Part shown: positions 9,616 to 17,616 of the stretch, one piece after another | Layout: the number at the start of each line of letters is the position of its first letter | How positions within the stretch are numbered: the stretch's first letter is position 1 | Source of the DNA: Petrimonas sulfuriphila | GTDB lineage: Bacteria > Bacteroidota > Bacteroidia > Bacteroidales > Dysgonomonadaceae | Reading direction: 5' to 3' (one strand) | Assembly (NCBI RefSeq): GCF_051201015.1 | Contig: NZ_JBPEHI010000012.1 | DNA: 64,000 bases | Translations under genes and position numbers: made by a program | Notes under the pieces: generated by a model | Told to the model about the DNA's origin: nothing | The model's input: the letters and a program-made list of their open reading frames with translations, nothing else | The model's database searches: none

Positions 9616-9702
9616 CGGAAGCGGGGGGATTCGAACCCCCGGTACAGTTACCCGTACGTCAGTTTAGCAAACTGGTGGTTTCAGCCACTCACCCACACTT
9701 CC
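9616..9702 (-). tRNA. tRNA-Ser(GCT)
   Basis: This 87-base tRNA is read on the minus strand. Its 5' GGAAGTG pairs with 3' CGCTTCC (one G-T wobble) to form the 7-bp acceptor stem, followed by discriminator G, as is usual for serine tRNAs. The anticodon loop is TTGCTAA, so the anticodon is GCT and it reads AGC/AGU codons. The T-loop GGTTCGAATCC is present. The long variable arm typical of class II tRNAs accounts for the length. CCA is not encoded. Confidence 0.95.
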
Positions 9703-9791
9703 CGGTAGGACTTCCGACCAAATTGGGTGCAAATATACAAGATTGTTTTCATCTTGTCAAAAAAAACGGGAGATTTCTATTTAAATCTTCC

Positions 9792-9799
9792 TACATTTG
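9792..9799 (+). promoter_or_regulatory. putative -7 promoter box for mltG
   Basis: TACATTTG fits the Bacteroidota -7 consensus TAnnTTTG and lies 29 bases before the mltG ATG. No clear -33 TTTG is seen at the expected spacing. Confidence 0.45.
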
Positions 9800-9827
9800 T
9801 GCAGTTTTTCAAATCACTTTTGGACGT

Positions 9828-10868
9828 ATGGAGCAAAAACCAAAAAGAAAAGGCAGAAAAATTTTTCTATGGGCAATACTTTCCCTGTTGCTGATAATAA
9901 TTGCAGGGGTAGTTGTTGTCAGAAAAACCATTTTCAAGCCATTCAGCCTGGAAGAAACGGTGTACATTTATATTGATAACGAGAAGAACTACGAAGAGGT
10001 AATCATCCAATTAAAAAAAGCGGACCTGCCGTCGGAGCAGCTCTTCAGGATCTTGTCGGAAAGGATGAACTATCCCAGCAACATAAAAACTGGAAGATAT
10101 GCCGTTAAAGACGGGATGACCATGCCCGACGTGATTCGCATGCTGCGTGCCGGAATTCAAACACCGGTAAAACTCACGTTCAACAATGTCCGTACCAAGG
10201 AAGACCTGGCCGGTAGAATCTCACAGCAACTGATGATGGACAGCACCCTATTGGTAAACGCACTGAATGACCCGGAAAAAATAAAAGAGGTCGGGTTTGA
10301 CCAAAACACGCTGACGGCCCTGTTTATCCCCAACACCTATGAAGTGTACTGGGACACAAGCATTGACCATTTCCTCAACCGGATGAAAAAGGAATACGAT
10401 CGCTTCTGGAGCGACGCACGGAAAAGTAAAGCGGAAAAAATCGGATTATCACCGGTGCAGGTTTCTACACTGGCATCGATTGTGGAAGAAGAGGCCACCT
10501 ACTCCGACGAATATCCGGTTGTGGCCGGATTGTATCTCAACCGGTTAAAAAAAGGGATGCGGCTTGAGGCTGATCCGACGGTGAAATTTGCCGTTGGCGA
10601 TTTCTCGTTGCGGCGTATCTTGTTCCGTCACCTGGAAGTGGAATCACCTTATAACACCTACAGGAATACCGGATTACCACCCGGGCCAATCCGAATACCA
10701 TCCATCCAGGCTATTGACGGAACCTTGTCTCCACAACAGCACAATTATCTTTTTATGTGCGCTAAAGAAGATCTGTCGGGCAGGCATAATTTTGCGGCCA
10801 CTCACGCAGAGCATTCGCGCAATGCAGCGCGTTACCAGCGGGCGCTCAATGAAAGGGGTATCTTTTAA
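9828..10868 (+). CDS. mltG: endolytic transglycosylase MltG
   Basis: This inner-membrane lytic transglycosylase cleaves nascent glycan strands and so ends peptidoglycan chains. The 346-residue product from the ATG at 9828 has a basic cytoplasmic tail, a membrane helix at about residues 13-33 and the YceG-like domain. The conserved segment STLASIVEEEATYSDEYPV carries the expected catalytic glutamate in the E220-E222 cluster. It is followed by LEADPTVKFA and PPGPI, both typical of the family. An upstream in-frame start at 9675 was rejected because it would run through tRNA-Ser and the promoter box. It converges with the reductase gene at 10875. Confidence 0.93.
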   Translation: MEQKPKRKGRKIFLWAILSLLLIIIAGVVVVRKTIFKPFSLEETVYIYIDNEKNYEEVIIQLKKADLPSEQLFRILSERMNYPSNIKTGRYAVKDGMTMPDVIRMLRAGIQTPVKLTFNNVRTKEDLAGRISQQLMMDSTLLVNALNDPEKIKEVGFDQNTLTALFIPNTYEVYWDTSIDHFLNRMKKEYDRFWSDARKSKAEKIGLSPVQVSTLASIVEEEATYSDEYPVVAGLYLNRLKKGMRLEADPTVKFAVGDFSLRRILFRHLEVESPYNTYRNTGLPPGPIRIPSIQAIDGTLSPQQHNYLFMCAKEDLSGRHNFAATHAEHSRNAARYQRALNERGIF

Positions 10869-10874
10869 AACACC

Positions 10875-11699
10875 TCAGAAAGTTATCTCGTCGGGGTGGA
10901 TACCCGTCCGGTAATTTCTGTCGAGTGACCGGATGAACTGCATTTCTTCCGGGGTGAGTTCAAAATCAAAAATATCCAGGTTCGCTTGCTGTCGTTCTTG
11001 GCTGGACGATTTGGGAATAGCAATCACTCCACGTTGAAGATCCCACCTCAACACGACCTGAGCGGGTGACTTTCCATACCTCTCCCCTATTTCCTGCAAT
11101 ACCTGCTCTTTGAGAAGAGGGACCTTATTGCTTCCCAACGGGCTCCAGGCTTCACAAATGATCCCGTTTTCCGCACAGAAACCGACCAAATCATCCAACA
11201 CCACATAAGGATGCATCTCGACCTGGTTCACAGCCGGTGGGATGTTTGCCTCTTCCAGAATTGTTTCAAGATGATGTTGCAGGTGGTTGCTTAATCCAAT
11301 GGATTTCGCTTTCCCCGAAGCGTAGATTTTCTCCATTTGCCGCCAGGTGGAAACAAGCTTTCCTTTTACGGGCCAGTGGATCAGATAAAGATCGATGTAG
11401 CCGATATTCAACAGTTGCATGCTCCTGTCGAAAGCCTGCGGAACAGCTTCTTTCATCACATCATCCCCCCAAAGTTTGGTGGTGACAAAAATCTCTTCAC
11501 GCGGTATTCCGCTCTCACGAATAGCTTTGCCGATCGGAGCTTCGTTGCCGTATAAAGTTGCCGTGTCAATATGTCTGTAACCCACATCCAAAGCCGTCCT
11601 GATAGCACGATAAACATCATTATCTGTTTCCCCAATTCTGTAGGTTCCTAGACCCAGCATAGGTATTTTGATGCCGTTATTCAATAAAGTATATTCCAT
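10875..11699 (-). CDS. aldo/keto reductase
   Basis: This 274-residue cytosolic NADPH-dependent oxidoreductase belongs to the AKR superfamily (2,5-diketo-gluconate reductase-like branch). The catalytic tetrad is visible: D45 and Y50 in IDTATLYGNE, K75 in TTKLWGDD and H108 in LYLIHWP. The C-terminal IPKSSSQERQQANLDIFDF segment matches the cofactor 2'-phosphate binding loop. It starts two bases after the ribF stop, so the two genes are cotranscribed. Its physiological substrate cannot be told from sequence. Length is normal for the family. Confidence 0.92.
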   Translation of the reverse strand: MEYTLLNNGIKIPMLGLGTYRIGETDNDVYRAIRTALDVGYRHIDTATLYGNEAPIGKAIRESGIPREEIFVTTKLWGDDVMKEAVPQAFDRSMQLLNIGYIDLYLIHWPVKGKLVSTWRQMEKIYASGKAKSIGLSNHLQHHLETILEEANIPPAVNQVEMHPYVVLDDLVGFCAENGIICEAWSPLGSNKVPLLKEQVLQEIGERYGKSPAQVVLRWDLQRGVIAIPKSSSQERQQANLDIFDFELTPEEMQFIRSLDRNYRTGIHPDEITF

Positions 11700-11701
11700 G
11701 T

Positions 11702-12637
11702 TTATACGTTTTTCAACCGTTTTATCACATTGTCCTTATCCCGGTATATTTGATCAATAAGCTGTTGGATACTTTCAAATTTTTCATCCCCACGGATGAA
11801 ATCGATAAATTCAACCGTCAACGACTCGTTGTACAGGTCTCCGTCGAAATCGAAAATATTCACTTCAACACTGATCTCCGTTCCGTTCTGCAATGTCGGA
11901 CGCGTACCGATATATAACATTCCCTGATGTGTTTTATCCCTAAAGTGAACCAAGACGGCGTAAACCCCCAATAGAGGGACGACCTTGTATTTCTCCCACG
12001 CTTTCACATTGGCAGTCGGAAAGCCGATGGTCCGCCCCACCTGATAACCTTCCACTATTTTTCCCGACAGGGTATAATTGTAAGTCAGCAATTGATTGGC
12101 CTTCGCAATTTCACCCTTCATCAACAAACGCCTGATCCGGGAAGAGCTCACATCTTCGCCATCTACACGCATTTCCGTAGCCTGAATAATATTCATCCCT
12201 ACAGCCTTGCCATATAATACATACTCCTTGATGCCCTCTTCCCGGTTGTGTCCGAACCGGTGATCGTAACCCACCAACATAGTATGGACATGAATCTTCT
12301 CTTTCAGTACCCGGGTAATAAATTCACTGGCCGTCAACTTCGACAGCTCCACGGTAAACGGCAGACTGATGCAATAATCTATTCCTGTCGCGGCCAACTG
12401 CTCCAGTTTTTCTTCATAACCGCAAAGCAATTTAGGCTGATAATCAGCGTGCAGTACCTTTCTCGGATGTACAGGAAAAGTGACCACGGCTGATGGCAGA
12501 CCTAGCCGGTCAGCTTCCGTTTTTACCTGTTCTATCAGGTGCCGGTGGCCGATGTGAACTCCATCAAAAAAGCCCAGGGTAGCGACGACCTCAGGTAGTT
12601 CCGTTTCAATTCTATGGGTTAAATCAATGACTTGCAA
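11702..12637 (-). CDS. ribF: bifunctional riboflavin kinase/FAD synthetase
   Basis: This 311-residue enzyme phosphorylates riboflavin to FMN and adenylylates FMN to FAD. The N-terminal nucleotidyltransferase domain shows GFFDGVHIGH near residue 23 and SSSRIR near 165. The C-terminal flavokinase domain has GRTIGFPTANV followed by LLGVYAV and the NIFDFDGDLY segment. The order and length match the usual bacterial RibF. It is first in a two-gene unit with the aldo/keto reductase. A terminator at 12703-12729 separates it from the upstream minus-strand gene. No FMN riboswitch is seen. Confidence 0.95.
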   Translation of the reverse strand: MQVIDLTHRIETELPEVVATLGFFDGVHIGHRHLIEQVKTEADRLGLPSAVVTFPVHPRKVLHADYQPKLLCGYEEKLEQLAATGIDYCISLPFTVELSKLTASEFITRVLKEKIHVHTMLVGYDHRFGHNREEGIKEYVLYGKAVGMNIIQATEMRVDGEDVSSSRIRRLLMKGEIAKANQLLTYNYTLSGKIVEGYQVGRTIGFPTANVKAWEKYKVVPLLGVYAVLVHFRDKTHQGMLYIGTRPTLQNGTEISVEVNIFDFDGDLYNESLTVEFIDFIRGDEKFESIQQLIDQIYRDKDNVIKRLKNV

Positions 12638-12697
12638 AATTTCTCCTTTTTGTGAGTATTCTTAACGCCTGAACGTTGCTTTTGGTTTTGGCATGTA

Positions 12698-12729
12698 ATA
12701 AAAGACCCCGAAACAGAATTTCGAGGTCT
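12698..12729 (-). terminator. terminator after the serine palmitoyltransferase-like gene
   Basis: On minus, AGACCTCGAAA pairs with TTTCGGGGTCT (11 positions, one G-T wobble) around a 5-base loop. A TTTTATT tail follows. It lies 22 bases past the stop of the gene at 12751. Confidence 0.75.
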
Positions 12730-12750
12730 CACAGCTGTCTGTGCTGTATG

Positions 12751-13941
12751 CTAGATTACGCCATACTTCCTGAACATTTTTTCAATATGATCTATGGCGT
12801 AGTCAATTTGTTCGTATGTATGTGTTGCCATCAACGAGAAACGGAGAAGGGTTTCGTTGGGTGCAACAGCAGGCGGAACAACCGGATTCACAAAAATACC
12901 TTCTTCAAACAGTTGTTTCGTAATGGCAAATGTTTTCTCATCACTACGGATATAGAGCGGAATAATCGGTGTAGATGTAGGCCCTACCTCGAACCCGCGG
13001 TCTTTGAATTGTTGAATGGTGTAATGCGTCAGCTCCCACAAATTCTTTATCCTTTCGGGTTCCGCACGCAAGATATCCAGGGCCGCAGATGCAGCAGCAG
13101 TCGCAGCAGGTGTTATGCTCGCGCTAAAAATATAGGTCCGGGCATTGTGCCGCAGGTAGTTGATCGTGTGATAATCCCCGGCGATGAACCCACCGATAGA
13201 GGCCAGGGATTTGCTGAAAGTCCCCATAATAAGGTCCACATCGGGTAGTAATCCGAAATGGTCGCAAGTGCCCTTCCCGTTGTACCTCCTCCCCAAAACT
13301 CCCAGTCCGTGCGCTTCATCTACCATGATGTTGGCGTTATACTTTCTGGCCAGCTTAACGATTCCCGGCAAATCCGCCAGGTCCCCCTCCATACTGAATA
13401 CGCCATCTACCACAATCAGTTTCACCTTGTTGGGATCGCAACGCTTCAGTTGCCTTTCGAGCGATACCATATCGTTGTGACGGAATTTGAACTTGGTTGA
13501 GAAAGAGACACGAATACCTTCGATAATGGAGGCGTGGTTCCGCTCATCCCATATGATGTAATCCTCTCGTCCGGTAATCGCACCCAGGACACCTTCGTTG
13601 ACAGTGAATCCGGTGGAGAAAACGATAGCGTCATCTTTTCTTAAAAAATTAGCCAACTTACGCTCGAGTTCTATATGAATATCCAGTGTCCCGTTTAAAA
13701 AACGTGAACCAGCCATACCTGTTCCGTATTTTTGGGTGGCTTCAACAGCCGCTTCCTTTACTTTGGGATGATTGGTGAGCCCCAGGTAAGCGTTTGACCC
13801 AAACATCAACACTTTCTTACCGTTGATAACTACCTCCGTGTCCTGATCGCTTTCGATAACCCTGAAATATGGATAAATGCCTGCCGCTTTAAATTTCTGC
13901 GGGGCATCATATTTCATCATCTTCTCTTTTAACAGATTCAT
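12751..13941 (-). CDS. spt: serine palmitoyltransferase-like alpha-oxoamine synthase
   Basis: This 396-residue PLP enzyme of the alpha-oxoamine synthase family condenses an amino acid with an acyl-CoA. PLP features are in place: H136 (ERNHAS), D208 and H211 (VDEAHG), and the Schiff-base lysine K244 (GTFSKSLASIGG). The N-terminal segment IESDQDTEVVINGKKVLMFGSNAYLGL closely resembles the Bacteroides serine palmitoyltransferase that starts sphingolipid synthesis, as I recall it. It has no bioF or threonine dehydrogenase neighbour, which argues against a biotin or threonine role. Glycine C-acetyltransferase (Kbl) and BioF are the alternatives. Transcription is probably from the box at 14000. Confidence 0.78.
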   Translation of the reverse strand: MNLLKEKMMKYDAPQKFKAAGIYPYFRVIESDQDTEVVINGKKVLMFGSNAYLGLTNHPKVKEAAVEATQKYGTGMAGSRFLNGTLDIHIELERKLANFLRKDDAIVFSTGFTVNEGVLGAITGREDYIIWDERNHASIIEGIRVSFSTKFKFRHNDMVSLERQLKRCDPNKVKLIVVDGVFSMEGDLADLPGIVKLARKYNANIMVDEAHGLGVLGRRYNGKGTCDHFGLLPDVDLIMGTFSKSLASIGGFIAGDYHTINYLRHNARTYIFSASITPAATAAASAALDILRAEPERIKNLWELTHYTIQQFKDRGFEVGPTSTPIIPLYIRSDEKTFAITKQLFEEGIFVNPVVPPAVAPNETLLRFSLMATHTYEQIDYAIDHIEKMFRKYGVI

Positions 13942-13999
13942 CAGATAAAAATTAAAATGAGTTTGGATATTTTATCTATTTCCAATAAAAACCAGGATA

Positions 14000-14007
14000 C
14001 AAAGATA
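14000..14007 (-). promoter_or_regulatory. putative -7 promoter box for the spt-like gene
   Basis: On minus this reads TATCTTTG, an exact TAnnTTTG match, 58 bases before the start codon. No good -33 partner is apparent. Confidence 0.4.
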
Positions 14008-14218
14008 CGAATATTTCTCATAATGCGAAGTGGGCAGGTAAAAATATACTTTCAAATCAAAACAACTGATAATATGACACTTGACCTCTTTTACCTTTTT
14101 GTTTCAGGTTATTGAAAACCCGGTCGAGTGGCACAAAAAGCAAAACCAAACGTAAACATTTTCATGAGAAAAACGTTTAACAGGGTAGGATTAACGAATT
14201 ATTAAAAAAACAAACACT

Positions 14219-14740
14219 ATGGTAAGTAAAAATTTAGAAAAAGCTATCAACGAGCAAGTTAATGCAGAGTTCTGGTCAGCCTATCTGTATCTGTCCATGT
14301 CGGCTCATTTCGCCAATGAAGGATTGATGGGATTTGCTAACTGGTTTAAAGTACAGTTTCAGGAAGAACAAGACCACGCCCTCAAATTCATGGATTACCT
14401 GATTGCCAAAGGCAACAAGGTGGAGTTGAAACCGATTGAGAAAGTAGATACCTCATGGGAATCTATATTAAAAGCTTTCGAAGACACCCTGGCACACGAA
14501 AAAGTGGTGACCGGACTGATTAACAATCTGGTAGGCTTAGCCAGGAGCGAAAACGACTATGCGACCGAAAACATGCTTCAATGGTTTGTAAACGAGCAGG
14601 TTGAAGAAGAAGAAACCGCGCAGGGAATGATCGACAGCCTGAAACTGATCGGCACCAACGGCTTCGGAATCTATACAATGGACAAAGAACTGGCACAACG
14701 CAGCTATACTCCGCTTAACACCGCTACAACTGGTGCATAG
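14219..14740 (+). CDS. ftnA: non-heme bacterial ferritin
   Basis: This 173-residue iron-storage protein assembles into a 24-subunit shell and oxidises Fe(II). The ferroxidase ligands occur at the same positions as in E. coli FtnA: E17, E50, H53, E94 and Q127. The four-helix bundle pattern is uninterrupted. It is a single-gene unit: divergent from the gene at 12751 across 277 bases, and closed by a clear terminator at 14762. Control by iron or oxidative stress is likely from the family, but I did not identify an operator. Confidence 0.95.
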   Translation: MVSKNLEKAINEQVNAEFWSAYLYLSMSAHFANEGLMGFANWFKVQFQEEQDHALKFMDYLIAKGNKVELKPIEKVDTSWESILKAFEDTLAHEKVVTGLINNLVGLARSENDYATENMLQWFVNEQVEEEETAQGMIDSLKLIGTNGFGIYTMDKELAQRSYTPLNTATTGA

Positions 14741-14761
14741 TTTTTTCAACCAGACACACTC

Positions 14762-14793
14762 AGGAGCCTTCTTCGCCGAAAGGCTCCTTTTTT
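14762..14793 (+). terminator. terminator after ferritin
   Basis: AGGAGCCTT and AAGGCTCCT form a perfect 9-bp stem with a 9-base loop. A run of five or more T follows. Confidence 0.9.
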
Positions 14794-14895
14794 GTTTGGT
14801 TAACTTTTCAGCGAAGAGAGTCTCTGAATAAACTTTTTAGGTTAAACTTCATCTAACATCCTGTTCTTTATCGGACTTTAGCAAGTACAAGTATA

Positions 14896-15222
14896 ATGCA
14901 TATTAAAAACTTGAAAATGGAAAGAAAATACAAAAAGCTCTTCAAATGCATGGTGCTCGACGCTATCGGTATGGCGTCAGCAGCCCTACCCGTCATCGAT
15001 GTTGTGTGGGCACCCATCGCGGCATCCATCAGCTACAGGATGTTCGGGGAGAAAAGGGGAAAATACACATCCGTTATCACCTTTATTGAAGAAATACTAC
15101 CCGTTACCGATGTAATTCCATCGTTTACTATTTTTTGGTTTTTATTCGATTTTCTGGGTGTCGGGAAAGAAGCCAAAACGGCCAATCCCCCTGTGGATAC
15201 AGATTTTGTCGAAATCAACTGA
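14896..15222 (+). CDS. small hydrophobic protein of unknown function
   Basis: This 108-residue protein (102 if started at the ATG at 14917, MERKYKK) is basic at the N-terminus and carries two hydrophobic stretches. One is about residues 22-45, with the pattern ALPVIDVVWAPIAASISYRMFG; the other is near residues 78-92 (PSFTIFWFLFDFLGV). The two halves each contain a LPVxDV motif (ALPVIDV and ILPVTDV), suggesting an internal duplication of hydrophobic hairpins. It may be membrane-associated. I do not recognise the family. It lies 15 bases before the TraB-like lipoprotein gene and may be cotranscribed with it. Confidence 0.65.
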   Translation: MHIKNLKMERKYKKLFKCMVLDAIGMASAALPVIDVVWAPIAASISYRMFGEKRGKYTSVITFIEEILPVTDVIPSFTIFWFLFDFLGVGKEAKTANPPVDTDFVEIN

Positions 15223-15237
15223 TACCGTTATAATTTT

Positions 15238-16143
15238 ATGAATTTACGAAAACTAACCGGCTGCCTGATCCTTTTCTTTACCCTGACAGCCTGTGCGAAC
15301 ACAACAGGGGAGACAAACACGCTATTGTGGAAAATCTCGGGAAACGGCCTTGAATTCCCGTCCTACCTGTTTGGAACACACCACTTGGTCCCGTTGTCGT
15401 TTTTAGACAGCATCATCGGCCTGGAAGAAGCGTTCGAAGCGACTGAACAAACAGTGGGTGAGCTCGATATGAGCAAAATGAGTGAGATGCAAATAAAGAT
15501 CATGGGTGCTGCCATTATGCCCAACGAGTACGACTACCGAACACTTATAAGCGAAGCGGATTTTCAGTTGCTCGACAAAACACTGAAAGAGCTTACCGGT
15601 ATCGGACTGGATCAGCTTGGCAGAATGAAACCGGCCATGCTGAGCAATTTGATTTCCGTCTCTTTATATCAGAAATATTACCCTGCTCTATCAGGGAGCA
15701 CAAGCATCGATCAGCACTTCCAGGAAGAAGCGGCCAGGCGTTCCCGTCCCGTACGCTCTTTGGAAACTGCCGAAGAACAAATTCGCCTATTGTTGGGCAC
15801 GCAAACCATCGAAAGGCAGGCCGAACTGCTTACTTGCATGGTGAATCATCCCGGGATACTGAAAGAGCAAATGGACAGGTTGCAAACGGCGTACATGGCT
15901 CAGGACATTAACGCGCTGAACGCTTTGTACGAAGAGGAGTTGCCCGGAGATCCCTGCCCCGGCACCCCGGAAGAAAAAGACGCGATGAACAAGGACCGGA
16001 ACGAGAGGTGGTTAAGACTCCTTCCGGATATTGTGCGGGAAAAACCATCGTTCATCGCTGTCGGATGCCTTCACCTGGTGGGTAAAGACGGACTGATCGT
16101 GGGACTGCAGAAGATGGGATACCGGGTTGAGCCGGTGAAATAG
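15238..16143 (+). CDS. TraB/GumN-family lipoprotein
   Basis: This 301-residue protein starts with a lipoprotein signal (MNLRKLTGCLILFFTLTAC, Cys19). The mature part has the TraB/GumN opening WKISGNGLEFPSYLFGTHH. The GTHH box is the conserved first motif, and the closing block IAVGCLHLVGKDGLI matches the family's last GxxHLxGxxGL motif. These two motifs resemble the metal-dependent protease-like sites of the Tiki/TraB superfamily. The catalytic role in bacteria is poorly defined. It converges with the rRNA methyltransferase gene, with only 7 bases between stops. Confidence 0.85.
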   Translation: MNLRKLTGCLILFFTLTACANTTGETNTLLWKISGNGLEFPSYLFGTHHLVPLSFLDSIIGLEEAFEATEQTVGELDMSKMSEMQIKIMGAAIMPNEYDYRTLISEADFQLLDKTLKELTGIGLDQLGRMKPAMLSNLISVSLYQKYYPALSGSTSIDQHFQEEAARRSRPVRSLETAEEQIRLLLGTQTIERQAELLTCMVNHPGILKEQMDRLQTAYMAQDINALNALYEEELPGDPCPGTPEEKDAMNKDRNERWLRLLPDIVREKPSFIAVGCLHLVGKDGLIVGLQKMGYRVEPVK

Positions 16144-16150
16144 GCAAAAC

Positions 16151-17563
16151 CTAGGTCCGTCTCTCTAGCAAGACCACATTCTCCACGTGATGGGTTTGCG
16201 GAAACATATCCACCGGCTGCACGCGGGCGACCCGGTATTTACTGTCCAGCAGGTTGAGGTCACGCGCCTGGGTGGCAGGATTGCAACTTACATAAACAAT
16301 CCGCTGCGGTTCGGCAAAAAGAATGGCCCCGATCACATCGTCATGCATCCCGGCTCGGGGAGGATCCGTGATAATCACATCGGGACGGCCATGCTCACGA
16401 ATAAAATCTACCGTCAGGATTTTTCTCATATCTCCGGCAAAAAACGACGTGTTTTCGATATTATTGTTGCGTGAATTTTTTCGCGCATCCTCGATAGCCT
16501 CTTCCACAAATTCAATCCCTATAACTTTTCCAGCATTTCGCGCAACAAAATTGGCAATGGTTCCCGTTCCGGTATACAGATCATACACCCGCTCACTGCC
16601 CGACAGCCCGGCAAACTCCCGCGCAACTTTATACAGGCTGTAAGCCTGACGACTATTGGTCTGGTAAAATGATTTCGGGCCTATTTTAAATTGCAGGCCT
16701 TCCATTTCTTCCACAATATACTCACGCCCTTTCCAACAGATCACTTCCTGGTCGGTAATGGTGTCATTGGCCTTCCGGTTAATGATGTAGAGCAGCGAAG
16801 TGATTTGCGGAAACTTGCCGGCTAGAAAATTCAGGAGCATCTCCCTTTTTTCAGCATCATCTTCGTAAAACACTACAATAACCATCCACTCTCCAACAGA
16901 GGTGTTGCGCAGGATAAGCGTACGCATCAGCCCGGACTGGTTGCGGAGGTCGAAAAACGAGAATTTGTTTTTCAGGCAAAAATCCCGGGCAGCATTCCGT
17001 ATCTGGTTAGACAGGTCGTCCTGCAACCAGCATTTGTTTATATCAAGCACTTTATCGAACATACCGGGGATATGGAACCCCAACGCATCCATCTGCCTGG
17101 GCTCACTCCCGGAGCTAATCTCCTTCTCCGTCAGCCACCGTTTGTCTGAAAATGTGAATTCAAGTTTGTTCCGGTAAAAAGTGGTTTCCGGAGCACCCAG
17201 AATGGGTGAAATTTCCGGCAATTCTACCTTGCCGATGCGCGTCAGGTTATCCTCAACCTGTTTTTGTTTGTATTTTAACTGTTCCCCATAAGGCAGGATC
17301 TGCCACTTACAGCCCCCGCATGTCCCAAAATGTTCGCAAAAAGGGTCCGCCCTGTTTTCGGAAAACGATTCAAACCGGGTCACTTTGCCTTCAGCGTAAT
17401 TACTTTTCTTTTTGGTGATCTGTATATCGGCCACATCACCGGGAACGGCATACGGGACAAAAACCGTCATTCCGTCCACCCGGGCAATTGCTTTGCCTTC
17501 TGCCGCTACACCGGTAACAGGTACCTTTTCCAATAAAGGAAGTTGCTTTCTCTTTTTTGCCAT
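16151..17563 (-). CDS. rlmD: 23S rRNA (uracil-5-)-methyltransferase, RlmD/RumA family
   Basis: This 470-residue SAM-dependent enzyme makes 5-methyluridine in 23S rRNA. It has an N-terminal TRAM domain (about residues 10-65) and a cysteine cluster C76, C82 and C85 (CEHFGTCGGCKWQ) plus a later Cys in DINKCW, as in the [4Fe-4S] form. The SAM-binding motif is VYDLYTGTGTIANF. The catalytic box is VSCNPATQARDL near residue 428, whose Cys attacks uracil C6. Which U is modified (U1939, U747 or both) cannot be decided from sequence, so the symbol is by family. Confidence 0.9.
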   Translation of the reverse strand: MAKKRKQLPLLEKVPVTGVAAEGKAIARVDGMTVFVPYAVPGDVADIQITKKKSNYAEGKVTRFESFSENRADPFCEHFGTCGGCKWQILPYGEQLKYKQKQVEDNLTRIGKVELPEISPILGAPETTFYRNKLEFTFSDKRWLTEKEISSGSEPRQMDALGFHIPGMFDKVLDINKCWLQDDLSNQIRNAARDFCLKNKFSFFDLRNQSGLMRTLILRNTSVGEWMVIVVFYEDDAEKREMLLNFLAGKFPQITSLLYIINRKANDTITDQEVICWKGREYIVEEMEGLQFKIGPKSFYQTNSRQAYSLYKVAREFAGLSGSERVYDLYTGTGTIANFVARNAGKVIGIEFVEEAIEDARKNSRNNNIENTSFFAGDMRKILTVDFIREHGRPDVIITDPPRAGMHDDVIGAILFAEPQRIVYVSCNPATQARDLNLLDSKYRVARVQPVDMFPQTHHVENVVLLERRT

Positions 17564-17583
17564 TGCCTATTTTTTTGAAGGTG

Positions 17584-17591
17584 CAAAGGTA
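17584..17591 (-). promoter_or_regulatory. putative -7 promoter box for the rRNA methyltransferase gene
   Basis: On minus this reads TACCTTTG (TAnnTTTG), 20 bases upstream of the start. The -33 element is not evident. Confidence 0.4.
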
Positions 17592-17616
17592 TGCAATATT
17601 CCATTCAGCCCGTCAT

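Noticed and set aside
9675..9827. Upstream start for mltG
   Set aside because: It runs through the tRNA-Ser gene and the promoter box; the ATG at 9828 precedes the expected basic tail and membrane helix.
12676..13248. 190-residue plus-strand frame opposite the spt-like gene
   Set aside because: It overlaps a terminator and a conserved PLP enzyme and shows no domain of its own.
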